Numbered from the stretch's first letter, positions 1 through 9,378 are shown. The stretch is DNA of 32,355 bases from Bacteroidales bacterium (GCA_030611105.1 JAUWQL010000027.1:1-32355), one strand, 5' to 3'. A program made the numbers and translations. Notes: generated by a model not told the origin, from the letters alone.

Positions 1-1
1 T

Positions 2-130
2 TACTTAGATGAATTCTCGTTTAGAATAAATAGATCTATTTACAAGCAAACAATATTTCACAAAATAATGGAGAGGGTTGTTCAAAGTGAGCATTTGTCT
101 TATAGTACAATAATTGTTGCAAATAAGTAA
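2..130 (+). pseudogene. C-terminal fragment of an IS1595/ISXO2-like transposase (runs off left edge)
   Basis: An open frame enters from the left edge and stops with TAA at 128-130, giving 42 residues. It begins YLDEFSFRINRS and ends STIIVANK. The pattern YLDEF-x-FR-x-NR is the usual C-terminal signature of the DDE domain of IS1595-family (ISXO2-like) transposases. Only this tail is in the window, so I cannot tell whether the element is whole or a remnant. The stop codon lies next to a possible element end (TAAACACCCC, 128-137), which would fit an inverted repeat overlapping the stop. The family call rests on one short motif. Confidence 0.6.
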
Positions 131-263
131 ACACCCCTATACTTTTTTTCATATTACTTGTTGTATTTTAACAATTGAACAATTGAACAATGAAACCCTG
201 ATACGCTCATTCTTCGCTGCGAGGCAGGCAATTGAGTAATTTATTTATTAACTCTGTGAACGC
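131..263. repeat. Intergenic gap with short tandem and palindrome-like repeats
   Basis: The gap between the transposase tail and the tamB stop holds two tandem copies of AATTGAAC (173-188) followed by a partial third. It then holds a GC-richer phrase containing GAGGCAGGCAATTGAG (about 221-236). GGCAGGC recurs in the repeat inside rnfB and its complement GCCTGCC in the 25952-26374 gap, so these look like dispersed intergenic repeat debris. No gene is visible. Confidence 0.4.
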
Positions 264-3200
264 TTACTTTTTCTTCCTGCTAATTCTGTTCCAAAATTTA
301 TCGAGTAGTTCGGAAAAGGAATTGAATTCTTCACGATAAAAGATTCCAACACCTTGTGTATATGGAGCATTTTCGTACTGCAGTTTATCGTTAGATTCAT
401 TAAAAGCTCTCACACGTAATTTCCCACTTTTATTAATTTTAACATCAACACTAAAATCGCCAACAATGTTACTTGTCTGATCAATAGATTGCCCGCCATA
501 TCCAACATTACCGTCAATGCTAACTCTGTCATCAAAGAATTGAGTTGATAATGCTACTTCAATTTCATCTTGTGATATTTCGTCTCCGGGCCTGTAATTA
601 ACACCAATATCCCAATCGTCACTAATTTGCGATAACCAATGACTTAATTGATTTGATAACAATTCACTAGCAGTTACAGTGCCAATACCTGTTGTGCTTG
701 AACTATTAGTTACACCAGATGTTTGTTCGCGCATAAACGAGTTTAATACAAGTAATGAAAGAAACTGTTTGTTAAGTTTTTCTTCAGTATTTATAGCTGT
801 TTTTAAAAGTGTTTTGGCTTCTTCGTCGGCTGTAGGAAGATTAATATCAAATCTAATATTCGGATTCATTAAATTATCTGTAAGATATACCTGGCATTCA
901 ACAGGAATACGTTTTTTATAATCGTCGGTAGAATAATATGATAGAGTAGAATCAACAAGACTGCTTAACGAGGTTTTTAAGCCATAAATTGTTTCAAAAT
1001 CAATATTTGCATTGTAGGGTTCTCCGTTCCATATAATATTACCACCGTGCTTAATTTTAAATTTTTTGTTAATCACATTTTGAAGGGTAAATAAATAATC
1101 TCCTTTTTCAATAGTAAAATCACCATACATTTTAAAGTCATTATTGGCATCAATCTCCATTTTTATATTACCCTCACCTGTACCACGTATCATATCACCA
1201 ATTGTAGAATCAAAAATTAACAAGGCTTCTGCGTCAGGTGTAATTTCCAAATCGAAATTTAAACCAAATCCTGAATAATCGTAGTTATATTCTGAAGTGT
1301 TTGTTTCAACTTCTTCGTTTTTATTTATAAAAGTTAAGAAGCCTGACTGGTCAGCATCTTGCAATTGAGTTAAAGGGATATTAATTTTAGTATTTTTTTC
1401 AGTTTTGGCCGAAATATCAACAAATGTATTTCCTTTATTCCCGTTTATTTTAACGATTCCCGAAATAAAGGCAGTACCATAAAAAGATTCATTATCTACC
1501 CTTGTAGTATTCAATGCATGAATGCCATTTGCATCAATATTAAAATTGAAACTAATATCTTTCTTGGGGCCAAACTTAACAAATCCATTGGCTAGTCCCA
1601 TATTACCATAAGTATCAAATGCATTAACATCCTTAAATATTAATGAATTTTTTTCTACCTGTACTTCTGTTGTAAAATTGTAGCGTGTTTTAATGTAATC
1701 AATTGTCATAGCAGTATTTTGTATATATAAGCTGCCATTGAAATTAGGTTGTTTTAATGTTCCGGTTACTAAAACAGCACCATCACTAATTCCGTTTATA
1801 TTTGATGCAAAGCTATTTAAAAATGGATTTAAAATATTTAAACCTAATTCATCCAATATAATGTTAAACATAATGTTTTTATCATTTGGATAATAATTAC
1901 CGGATATGTTAACAGTTCTTTTATCATTGTGTAAAGTTGAAGCTTCTACCTGAATGGCATTATTTTTTTCAATCCAGTGACTAATAATATGCGTATACCC
2001 AAGTTCTTCTTTATTTAAAATGAGATTATCAATCTCAAGATCGGCATAAAATAGAGGATTATCAAAAATACTTGAGAAATTTGCTTTACCATTAATTATT
2101 CCTTCAAACTCAAGCTTCTTTTCTTTTGTAATAATGTTAACATGTGCAAGGTTTAAACTTCCAAAGTCAAAAAACAAAGTATCATTCAGGTTTTCTGAAA
2201 TTTTGCCATTGACATCAAAATATTGATTTCCATGATTTATTCTAAAATTATTAATTGCAATTGAAGTAGTATCAATTTTAATTTGAGATTTATTGATAAA
2301 CCAGAGCGAATCTTTTACGATTATCTGAGATGGTAAAATGGTCACTTTAAACGAAGGATCATCAAATGGTTCTTTCTGACTGATAGAAGTAGAAGCAAGA
2401 ATTTTCCCCTCGTAATTAACCGTATCGGTATTGTCCCAGTCAATTTTTAAATCAATATTATTGTGATGAGTTAATGATGTTGTTTTGAAGTTATCAAGTG
2501 TAAAATAATTATTAAGTAAAAAACTATTACATTTAGTAATAACAGTGAATATACTGTCATTTGAAAATGTATTTACGGTCAAATTGCTGAATGTGTGCTT
2601 GTTATATTTAAATTCCTTCGCGAAAACATTTAAGAGCAGCATTTTTTGTTTTGCATTGTAGTTGAATCTTAAACTTGTACTGTCGCTAAAAGAAATGGTT
2701 GGAATAAAAAATCTACTTATGATATTCGTTTTTTTAAAGTCTAAATCCAAGGTGAAATTATTATTATAATCTAAAGTTAAAGTATCGGTTGGCTCTTTTA
2801 TTAGAGCCGGCAGATAATTATAATATAGATTCTGTAAGGATTGAAGTAGTAAGCTTGATTTATAAGATCCAATTAGTAAAGCATCAATATAATCCGATTT
2901 CAATTCAATTCTATGAGTATCAGCAAATTGTTCAGAAATGAGCATTAAGGTATCAAAAGCCATTTCTTCATTAAGTTTTATAAGCTTTGTATTTGAGAAA
3001 TTAATTTCACCAACAGCATTGTCCACGTCAATTCCTTCGAAATTGGCAGTTACGTCAAATGATAAGCTTGCGGTAGTATCTTTTTTATCAATATTTAAAC
3101 CATAAAGGTTTGAATTTGGAACTGAAGCTTTAAAATTAAAAACTGGAATTTCTTTTGAGAAATCTATTCCTCCCCTGAAATCAACTTGAATATTAGGGTC

Positions 3201-4676
3201 AGAAATGCTTAAATACCCGTCGTATGTTTTTTCAGTTAAATATCCATCTAGTATAATGTTCTGATAATTGTAATCATTAATTTCAATATTATTAATAACA
3301 CCTTTGGTTGTGGCTTTAATAGTTTTATTGGTGCTTGTGGTTCCTTTAATTTGAGCATTCATACTAATTTTGCCAATTATTTCGGTACCATTCACCAGTT
3401 CTCCAATATTGAAATTACTTGTTTTTAGATTTCCACTGAATGCTAAAGTTTTGGAAGTGTCAGGTTGTAAAGAAAGGTCGGTTGAAATATTACCAAGATC
3501 AGAAGTAAATTTCCCATAGGTTACAAAATCATCATAGAATCCTGCAAAATTACCTTTGTAACTGATTATTCCTAATTTATCGAAACTCTCAGGAATTGAA
3601 AAACCGCTCCCTTTTTTAAAGAATTTATTGATTATCTCAAAATCTTTGGCACAAGTTGTTAATTTCTTAAAATCAACATACATAAACATTTGCTTATGAT
3701 CTGGTAACCCGCTTAGATTAAAGTCAGTAATTAATTCGGTTTGTTCGCCAATGTGGAATTTTACATTTTTCCCTTTGAAGGTACTGAGCTTACTGTATAC
3801 CCTGCCTGAAAGCACTGTGTTTACAGGAATGTTTTGAAATATTTGAGAAAAATAACCTATATCAATAAAACTTATATTTGATTCTTGCAAAGCAAAATCC
3901 AAGTATATATTTTTCGCAAATTGTTGGTATTCTTCAAAATCGTTATGGCGGAAAACTAATGAATCGGCATTTATATAAGAGTATGGAGTCCTGATTTTTA
4001 AGTTTCTGAAAATCATGTGTTGTTTTCCAATACTCATATTGAATTTCATATTATAAACAACAAAGCCGGATTTTTCCTGGAATTTTAGTTTTTTAGTATA
4101 AAAATTGACTACTCCGTTTTCAATTGTAAGGTTCCTTATGTCCAAATCTTCTATATGGCAGACTAAATCATTAAAACTTACTACTCCCTGATTTTCTTGT
4201 ATTTTTTTAAAAGATTTAAACCGGAAAGTTGACTTGTGCATTTCAATGTTTTGAAAAGATATTTGCCATTTAGGTTTATTATTAACGGATGTATCTTTTT
4301 TGTGAGTATTTTCCGTGACAAACCTGATATTTATAGCTTGTAAAGAATCAAATTTATGCAGATAGATTTTGGCATTAACTAAGTTTATATTACTTAGGCT
4401 AATTACTCGCTGTTTCTTATCAAGCTTTTTTAAGTTGCAAATTATCTCTTCTGAAAAAAGCAATGTATCTTTTAGTTGATCTTCGATATATACATTTTTT
4501 AACACTACACGATTAAAAAATTTAAAATTTACTGATTCAACTTCGAACTTAGCATTCAGATTTTTAGAAATTTCTTTGGCAATTTTCTGGGTAAGATAGG
4601 TTTGAACCTTACTGTTTTGTAAAACAAAAAAAGCTATTGTTGGTATTGCTATTATTACCAACAAAAAAATGATCAA
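264..4676 (-). CDS. tamB: TamB-like translocation/assembly module protein (DUF490)
   Basis: This very large protein (1470 residues) has one N-terminal hydrophobic segment (about residues 1-20) and then long beta-rich sequence with no enzyme motif. The C-terminal third resembles the TamB/DUF490 domain (GEGNIKMEIDANNDFKMYGD, later the GDYLFTLQNVINKKFKI region). TamB spans the periplasm from an inner-membrane anchor and works in outer-membrane protein assembly and lipid transport. Its length is normal for Bacteroidota TamB. The position divergent from tsaD is common in the phylum. The first codon used here is TTG. Upstream in the same frame, back to a TGA at 4752-4754, there are basic residues (SKGKSIKKIYKI) that look like a cytoplasmic N-terminus, but no ATG or GTG. 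The true start is therefore uncertain. Confidence 0.88.
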   Translation of the reverse strand: MIIFLLVIIAIPTIAFFVLQNSKVQTYLTQKIAKEISKNLNAKFEVESVNFKFFNRVVLKNVYIEDQLKDTLLFSEEIICNLKKLDKKQRVISLSNINLVNAKIYLHKFDSLQAINIRFVTENTHKKDTSVNNKPKWQISFQNIEMHKSTFRFKSFKKIQENQGVVSFNDLVCHIEDLDIRNLTIENGVVNFYTKKLKFQEKSGFVVYNMKFNMSIGKQHMIFRNLKIRTPYSYINADSLVFRHNDFEEYQQFAKNIYLDFALQESNISFIDIGYFSQIFQNIPVNTVLSGRVYSKLSTFKGKNVKFHIGEQTELITDFNLSGLPDHKQMFMYVDFKKLTTCAKDFEIINKFFKKGSGFSIPESFDKLGIISYKGNFAGFYDDFVTYGKFTSDLGNISTDLSLQPDTSKTLAFSGNLKTSNFNIGELVNGTEIIGKISMNAQIKGTTSTNKTIKATTKGVINNIEINDYNYQNIILDGYLTEKTYDGYLSISDPNIQVDFRGGIDFSKEIPVFNFKASVPNSNLYGLNIDKKDTTASLSFDVTANFEGIDVDNAVGEINFSNTKLIKLNEEMAFDTLMLISEQFADTHRIELKSDYIDALLIGSYKSSLLLQSLQNLYYNYLPALIKEPTDTLTLDYNNNFTLDLDFKKTNIISRFFIPTISFSDSTSLRFNYNAKQKMLLLNVFAKEFKYNKHTFSNLTVNTFSNDSIFTVITKCNSFLLNNYFTLDNFKTTSLTHHNNIDLKIDWDNTDTVNYEGKILASTSISQKEPFDDPSFKVTILPSQIIVKDSLWFINKSQIKIDTTSIAINNFRINHGNQYFDVNGKISENLNDTLFFDFGSLNLAHVNIITKEKKLEFEGIINGKANFSSIFDNPLFYADLEIDNLILNKEELGYTHIISHWIEKNNAIQVEASTLHNDKRTVNISGNYYPNDKNIMFNIILDELGLNILNPFLNSFASNINGISDGAVLVTGTLKQPNFNGSLYIQNTAMTIDYIKTRYNFTTEVQVEKNSLIFKDVNAFDTYGNMGLANGFVKFGPKKDISFNFNIDANGIHALNTTRVDNESFYGTAFISGIVKINGNKGNTFVDISAKTEKNTKINIPLTQLQDADQSGFLTFINKNEEVETNTSEYNYDYSGFGLNFDLEITPDAEALLIFDSTIGDMIRGTGEGNIKMEIDANNDFKMYGDFTIEKGDYLFTLQNVINKKFKIKHGGNIIWNGEPYNANIDFETIYGLKTSLSSLVDSTLSYYSTDDYKKRIPVECQVYLTDNLMNPNIRFDINLPTADEEAKTLLKTAINTEEKLNKQFLSLLVLNSFMREQTSGVTNSSSTTGIGTVTASELLSNQLSHWLSQISDDWDIGVNYRPGDEISQDEIEVALSTQFFDDRVSIDGNVGYGGQSIDQTSNIVGDFSVDVKINKSGKLRVRAFNESNDKLQYENAPYTQGVGIFYREEFNSFSELLDKFWNRISRKKK

Positions 4677-4696
4677 TATTTTATATATTTTTTTAA

Positions 4697-4704
4697 TACT
4701 TTTG
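4697..4704 (+). promoter_or_regulatory. Bacteroidota -7 promoter box upstream of tsaD
   Basis: TACTTTTG is an exact match to TAnnTTTG, the -7 consensus of the Bacteroidota primary sigma factor. It lies 65 bases before the tsaD ATG in the divergent tamB/tsaD gap. I see no clear -33 TTTG at the expected distance. Confidence 0.55.
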
Positions 4705-4769
4705 CCTTTTGAAATTCTAACGTAAAAGAAGTAAAAAAAATTATAAATAACTCAAATTCTAAGCATTAA

Positions 4770-5789
4770 ATGAGCGTTACAATACTTGGGATAGAATCAT
4801 CTTGCGATGATACTTCAGCAGCAATTATTAAAGATGGTTATCTTTTATCAAATGTAATTGCTAATCAGGACGTTCATAAAGCTTATGGAGGTGTTGTACC
4901 TGAGTTAGCTTCGAGGGCGCATCAGAAGAATATTATTCCGGTTGTTGATCAGGCATTAAAACTTGCAAAAGTTTTGAAAAATGATATTAATGCAGTTGCT
5001 TTTACTCGTGGACCGGGCTTATTAGGATCATTATTGGTAGGGACTTCATTTGCTAAGTCATTTTCATTGGCAATGGATATTTCTTTAGTTGAAGTAAACC
5101 ATTTGCAGGCACATATTCTAGTACATTTTATTAAAGAATTGGAAAAGGAAAAGAAAGTACCTGAATTTCCATTTTTGTGTTTGTTGGTTTCGGGTGGGCA
5201 TACACAGATTGTTATAATAAAAAACCATTTAGAAATGGAAATTATTGGACAAACTATTGACGATGCAGCTGGTGAAGCTTTTGATAAATGTGCTAAAGTT
5301 ATTGGTTTGCCTTATCCGGGCGGACCTGTTATTGACATAAATGCTCAACAAGGTAATAAGCTTGCTTTTACTTTTAGTAAACCAAGAATAAAGAATCTTG
5401 ATTATAGTTTTAGTGGATTAAAAACTTCCTTTTTATATTTTATTCGCGACAGCATAAATAAAAATCCTGATTTTGTGAAAGAAAATATGATGGATTTGTG
5501 TGCCAGCATACAGTTTACTATTATTGAAATATTAATGAATAAGTTGGAAATGGCTGTAAAACAAACGGGAATAAATCAGATAGCTGTAGCTGGTGGTGTT
5601 TCTGCAAATTCCGGTTTAAGAAATGCTCTTGAGGAAAGAGCTAAAGATTTTGGATGGGAAACCTTCATGCCTGAATTCAAATTTACTACCGATAATGCAG
5701 CAATGATTGCTATTACAGGATATTACAAATATCTGAATAAAGAATTTGCCAGTCAGGATATTGTTCCATTGGCCAGACTTCCTTACTAA
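4770..5789 (+). CDS. tsaD: tRNA N6-adenosine threonylcarbamoyltransferase TsaD
   Basis: TsaD transfers the threonylcarbamoyl group from threonylcarbamoyl-AMP to A37 of tRNAs that read ANN codons, together with TsaB and TsaE in the cytoplasm. At 339 residues it has the normal family length. It starts with the ASKHA nucleotide-binding segment ILGIESSCDDTS (residues 5-16). The metal-binding histidines sit in NHLQAH (H111 and H115). VSGGHTQ (140-146) and the C-terminal AVAGGVSANSGLR and TDNAAMIA segments are typical. It is a single gene, convergent with the MFS gene downstream after 28 bases, with no obvious terminator in the gap. Confidence 0.97.
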   Translation: MSVTILGIESSCDDTSAAIIKDGYLLSNVIANQDVHKAYGGVVPELASRAHQKNIIPVVDQALKLAKVLKNDINAVAFTRGPGLLGSLLVGTSFAKSFSLAMDISLVEVNHLQAHILVHFIKELEKEKKVPEFPFLCLLVSGGHTQIVIIKNHLEMEIIGQTIDDAAGEAFDKCAKVIGLPYPGGPVIDINAQQGNKLAFTFSKPRIKNLDYSFSGLKTSFLYFIRDSINKNPDFVKENMMDLCASIQFTIIEILMNKLEMAVKQTGINQIAVAGGVSANSGLRNALEERAKDFGWETFMPEFKFTTDNAAMIAITGYYKYLNKEFASQDIVPLARLPY

Positions 5790-5817
5790 AGCTGAAAACG
5801 GAAAGAGTCTTGATTTT

Positions 5818-7062
5818 TTAAGTTTTATGTTTAGCCAAATACAAAGGAGTTGAAATAATAATTAATAGTGCTAGTGAAGATAATCCAATACCTATCCCAA
5901 ATCTATCAGCTAAAAATCCTATAATTGGCGCAATTATAGCTGCCAAAAGACTTTTTGCTTGTGAATTAGCTGAAAGAGCAGTTGCTAGAATGTCATCTTG
6001 ATATAATTCACTAACATAAGCAACACCAACTGGATTTCGAAGATTTTCAATTAGGTATATTCCTATGTAAAACATGATAGAGGCAAAATAAAATCCATAA
6101 TGAAAAAATATTCCACTTAAGAATGCCAGAGCGAATCCAATATACATAGTAGAATTTAAAACTAGTTCTATTGATTTGAATTTGTCTGTTAATTTTCCTG
6201 CTTTTCGTGATGCATAGGAAGTTGAAAAATAAATAATGAAATATAAAATCCCAATAAGTATTGCTGATCTTTGATTATCAGAAAAAGCTAGCAATACAGG
6301 AATAGATAAAGCAAATATTTGAATTACGGCTTGTAAATAATCCTTAATAGCTCTGTGAAATCCACTGTGAACAGAGAGATTTGCAATTGCTCTTAAAATA
6401 TATTTGTTTTTAAATGAGAATTTAAAATCACGTAATACTTTGTATAATATTTCTTTTATACTATCAGTTTTTGAATAGATGTTTTTTCCATCTAATACTT
6501 TAGGATAAGTAGAAACAAGTATCAGGTCTAATAAATATGGAATAGTTGAAAAAATAAAAATAGATTTAAAGTTCCCTGTATAAAAAACAATTGAGGCAGC
6601 CAATAATGAGGAAATTGCAGATCCCATTTGCGACCACGATCTGGTATGCCCGTAATAATGAACACGTTGATCTTTCCACCCTTTTATTTTTAAGTAATCG
6701 AATATCATTGCTTTATGAGTTCCGGTTCTAAAGGCATCTCCAATAGCATAAAATATTATTGCAATAATAAAGATGTAATAAGAGTCTGATGTAAAGAATA
6801 TTAAGAAGGAAGTGATGTAAAATAAAAATGAAATTATGAGTGATTTCTTTCGACCAAAAACATCGGCAATAATTCCGGAAGGTATTTCTAGAATATTAAT
6901 AAAAACTTCGCGAATCGCATATAATGTTCCTATTTGCAAAAAGGTAATATTTTTATCAAGAAAAAATAAAATCAGAAACGGTTCAAAAAAACGTAAATTC
7001 TTTAAAAAACCATAAAAACAGAATTTATAATACTGATTATCCTTTTTAAAAACCTGGCTCAT
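5818..7062 (-). CDS. Major facilitator superfamily transporter
   Basis: The protein has 414 residues in about twelve hydrophobic segments. It carries the MFS motif A-like loop between helices 2 and 3 (GIIADVFGRKKSL, about residues 59-71). This places it in the inner membrane as a secondary transporter. The sequence does not show the substrate. It follows the sensor-like gene at 7126-8121 on the same strand after 63 bases, with a terminator-like hairpin in the gap, so the two may be only partly co-transcribed. Efflux of a small molecule is a guess from family habits. The MFS call is firm. Confidence 0.85.
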   Translation of the reverse strand: MSQVFKKDNQYYKFCFYGFLKNLRFFEPFLILFFLDKNITFLQIGTLYAIREVFINILEIPSGIIADVFGRKKSLIISFLFYITSFLIFFTSDSYYIFIIAIIFYAIGDAFRTGTHKAMIFDYLKIKGWKDQRVHYYGHTRSWSQMGSAISSLLAASIVFYTGNFKSIFIFSTIPYLLDLILVSTYPKVLDGKNIYSKTDSIKEILYKVLRDFKFSFKNKYILRAIANLSVHSGFHRAIKDYLQAVIQIFALSIPVLLAFSDNQRSAILIGILYFIIYFSTSYASRKAGKLTDKFKSIELVLNSTMYIGFALAFLSGIFFHYGFYFASIMFYIGIYLIENLRNPVGVAYVSELYQDDILATALSANSQAKSLLAAIIAPIIGFLADRFGIGIGLSSLALLIIISTPLYLAKHKT

Positions 7063-7072
7063 ATTTGAACTA

Positions 7073-7103
7073 TATTAAAATGGCACAAGTACAACCTGTG
7101 CCA
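7073..7103 (-). terminator. Terminator-like hairpin between the sensor-like and MFS genes
   Basis: TGGCACA (7081-7087) and TGTGCCA (7097-7103) form a perfect 7-bp stem with a 9-base loop. Read on the minus strand the stem is followed by TTTTAATA. The T run is short, so it may be an attenuator rather than a full stop before the MFS gene. Confidence 0.5.
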
Positions 7104-7125
7104 TCAAAATCTCTCTTCGGTTTTA

Positions 7126-8121
7126 TTATTGATGTTTTTTGAGTGACCGTATTGCAATAAAAATTGATCCAATAATTAATATTAAAAAGCTTAATGCGAA
7201 TAAAGCTTGTCGTTTAATAATTTTTATGATCGGGTCGTTTTTATGAGTTATATCTGTAATAACTGATAATGCAAAGTCCGGAAGTCTTGTTGAAGGATCT
7301 TGCTCCATATACAAAAGTTCTGCATTTAATTTTTGGTCTTTTATATTAAATTCTGCTTCCTGATCACGTTTTTCAATAAAAGCATTTATTATTAAGCTGT
7401 CAGGGACATATCGATTTAAAGGCTCGTCGATCAAAGGAAATTGATACTCAGTATTTCCAAACCAATAGTTAACAGAAACTATGTTTGTATTTTCTGCAGT
7501 AATTTGTTTTAACCTGTTTACAAACATTTCCATTATCTTATCAGCTACTTCAGAATAGCTTCCTATTTCTATTAAAAACTTTCCATCTTTTGCAGCTTTG
7601 TATGAATATGACTTAAGTCTTTTCGTGGAAGATTCAAACTGAAATCTTTCGGCAAAAAAAGCTTTGGATTTTAAGATTCTGTTCAAATGATTAATTCTTT
7701 CTTCTCCAAATGCAGAGAAATCCAATCCCCAGTCTGGAGTATATGTTGTGTTAACCACAATATTGTTTTCAATGATATAAATGTCATGAAAGGTTGAATC
7801 AAGTCCCAGAGATTTCAGTTGTTTGTTAAGGTTTTCTTCTCTAAGATCAACATGTGTGTTATTAGTGAGATCTTCTAATGCTTCTTTTTGGGCATCATAG
7901 AACGATTTTTCAAAAGTTTTTAAAGCAGCTGTCTGAAAATCGCTAAGTCCTATTATTTCGTTTCTGATTTTCTCTCGAAGATCGTTTTCACTCTTTATTT
8001 GGATGTTAATAGTATCCTGAACTGTAATAATTGCCAGTATAATGTTAAGTAAAAGTACAGTAAAGGTTACCTTGAAAAATAGCAACCTGTAAATCGACTT
8101 TCTTTTTGAACTTTTGTCCAT
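7126..8121 (-). CDS. Two-helix membrane protein with extracytoplasmic sensor-like domain, no output domain
   Basis: A 331-residue protein with one transmembrane helix near the N-terminus (about 14-34), about 265 residues predicted outside the cytoplasm, and a second helix at about 305-325. Only a few basic residues (RSLKKHQ) follow. This layout matches the input half of Cache-type sensor proteins, which normally continue into HAMP plus a kinase, phosphatase or cyclase. Here the reading frame simply stops. No remnant of an output domain lies between it and the MFS gene. I do not recognise the domain with certainty; Cache-like is inferred from layout. It could partner another signalling protein or be a truncated sensor. 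It is the first gene of the minus-strand pair with the MFS transporter. Confidence 0.6.
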   Translation of the reverse strand: MDKSSKRKSIYRLLFFKVTFTVLLLNIILAIITVQDTINIQIKSENDLREKIRNEIIGLSDFQTAALKTFEKSFYDAQKEALEDLTNNTHVDLREENLNKQLKSLGLDSTFHDIYIIENNIVVNTTYTPDWGLDFSAFGEERINHLNRILKSKAFFAERFQFESSTKRLKSYSYKAAKDGKFLIEIGSYSEVADKIMEMFVNRLKQITAENTNIVSVNYWFGNTEYQFPLIDEPLNRYVPDSLIINAFIEKRDQEAEFNIKDQKLNAELLYMEQDPSTRLPDFALSVITDITHKNDPIIKIIKRQALFALSFLILIIGSIFIAIRSLKKHQ

Positions 8122-8321
8122 AGTTGGAAATTATTAAATTAAAAACGTTGGTTAAGTTAATAAAAAAGAAATTACTTGTAAAGATTTAAGCATTTTTTTA
8201 CATGACTTTATAGTTTTTGATGACCATATTATTCATATTAATAGTTAAAAATATATTCATCAAACCATGAAAATCCTTTAAATTATTTAATTTCGCAGCA
8301 TAATAAATTTAAACTTTAATT
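8122..8321. other. Divergent intergenic region, nothing coding seen
   Basis: This AT-rich spacer of 200 bases separates the divergent sensor-like gene and the membrane-protein gene. The only recognisable element is a -7 box for the rightward gene at 8288-8295. No matching box is clear for the leftward gene. Confidence 0.4.
8288..8295 (+). promoter_or_regulatory. Putative -7 box (TAnnTTCG variant)
   Basis: TAATTTCG matches the TAnnTTCG variant of the Bacteroidota -7 box. It lies 26 bases before the ATG of the membrane-protein gene at 8322, a normal leader length. No -33 box is evident. Confidence 0.45.
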
Positions 8322-9182
8322 ATGATTGATATAAAACAACACAGCTTATATAAGCCAATGGAAGTTGACTCGGTATTATCAAATATTTTAAATATTTATT
8401 TTAAGAAATTTGGTGTATTATTCATCTACAGTTTTGTAGCTGCTTTTATTATTCAGATGACTTTTTATAAAATAGGTTTTTTAGAATTGACCAAATTAAC
8501 AGATCCTGAAGATTTGATAAAAATGATTTTTGAGATGAGAAAAGAAATTTTAATTGGATCTATTGTATATTTTATGATTTATGGTTCATTAATTAGTTTT
8601 TTGGTTAATTACTTAATAAAAAGCGACATAAATCCGAAAGTTCATGTTGGGGATGTTTTGGGAGAATCAGTTAGGAAATATTCAATCCATATGATTTTCT
8701 TTTTGATTTTATCTGTCCTCATTCTTATTGCAGGAGCTTTTTTAGGCATTATTGCTTTAATTATAGGATCATTTCTCGCAATGATTTATCTGGGAACAGT
8801 ACTTATGACAGGAGGAACAGTTATTGTTGTTGAAGAAAAAAATGCAATTGATGTTATTGGCAGGACTTTTATTTTAGCGCATAAAAATTTTTGGTCGGCA
8901 TTGGGGTCTGTAGTATTATTTATGCTTATTATGATATTAATATCAATTGTTATGAGTGCAATTATTTCCATTCCATTCGCAATTATGTTTTTTGATAATT
9001 GGAATGAAACCGGCAGTATAAGAGATTTATTTAATACGCAAATATATGATATAGGTATATGGTCTGTAGTTTTAAATTCGCTGGTTTCAGCTGTTACTTA
9101 CCCTCTTTATGCAATACTTTCTGTAGTTTTATATTTTAAATTAAAATATACCGAGGATCAAAAAGCACTTTCTGTACAATAA
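8322..9182 (+). CDS. Multi-pass membrane protein of unknown function
   Basis: A 286-residue protein with about six hydrophobic segments (roughly residues 28-50, 70-95, 120-145, 145-170, 190-220, 240-270). It has a short cytoplasmic N-terminus and a charged tail. The general layout (an amphipathic start, paired helices around a GAFLGIIALIIGSFLA stretch) recalls the membrane domains related to glycerophosphodiester phosphodiesterase membrane regions, but no catalytic residues are present. I do not assign a function. It is monocistronic, with its own -7 box upstream and a strong terminator immediately downstream. Confidence 0.7.
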   Translation: MIDIKQHSLYKPMEVDSVLSNILNIYFKKFGVLFIYSFVAAFIIQMTFYKIGFLELTKLTDPEDLIKMIFEMRKEILIGSIVYFMIYGSLISFLVNYLIKSDINPKVHVGDVLGESVRKYSIHMIFFLILSVLILIAGAFLGIIALIIGSFLAMIYLGTVLMTGGTVIVVEEKNAIDVIGRTFILAHKNFWSALGSVVLFMLIMILISIVMSAIISIPFAIMFFDNWNETGSIRDLFNTQIYDIGIWSVVLNSLVSAVTYPLYAILSVVLYFKLKYTEDQKALSVQ

Positions 9183-9196
9183 AAAAAAATCTTATT

Positions 9197-9220
9197 AAAA
9201 GCCCTATTACAGGGCTTTTT
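9197..9220 (+). terminator. Rho-independent terminator of the membrane-protein gene
   Basis: AAAAGCCCT and AGGGCTTTT pair as a 9-bp stem around a short loop (ATTAC and neighbours), ending in a run of T. It begins 15 bases after the stop codon at 9182. Confidence 0.85.
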
Positions 9221-9378
9221 GTATTTGGTGTCTTAATCGAAGAGAGTTTTTTTTAAAATTAACGCAACCATTTTTTATTTATTACCATCTATAGTTTGTT
9301 GCATCAATTAAATTTTGTTTCAATACCCTAACCTAAATAACGATACTGCTAAATTATGCAGTAATTTTCAAAGACGTG
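9221..9378 (+). ncRNA. Possible small RNA or leader ending at an orphan terminator
   Basis: No open frame fits between the terminator at 9197-9220 and a second strong terminator at 9379-9406, so something short may be transcribed here. A small hairpin ACTGC-N8-GCAGT lies at about 9346-9363, just before the terminator. Promoter-like sequence is weak: TA-N3-TTTG at 9309-9317, one base off consensus spacing. It could be a small RNA, an attenuating leader for yaaA (start 9471), or simply a backup terminator for the upstream gene. I do not recognise a known RNA family. Confidence 0.25.

Noticed and set aside
679-921. Open frame of 80 codons on the plus strand inside tamB
   Set aside because: It lies wholly antisense to the TamB C-terminal domain, has no promoter or recognisable protein pattern, and is a frame shadow.
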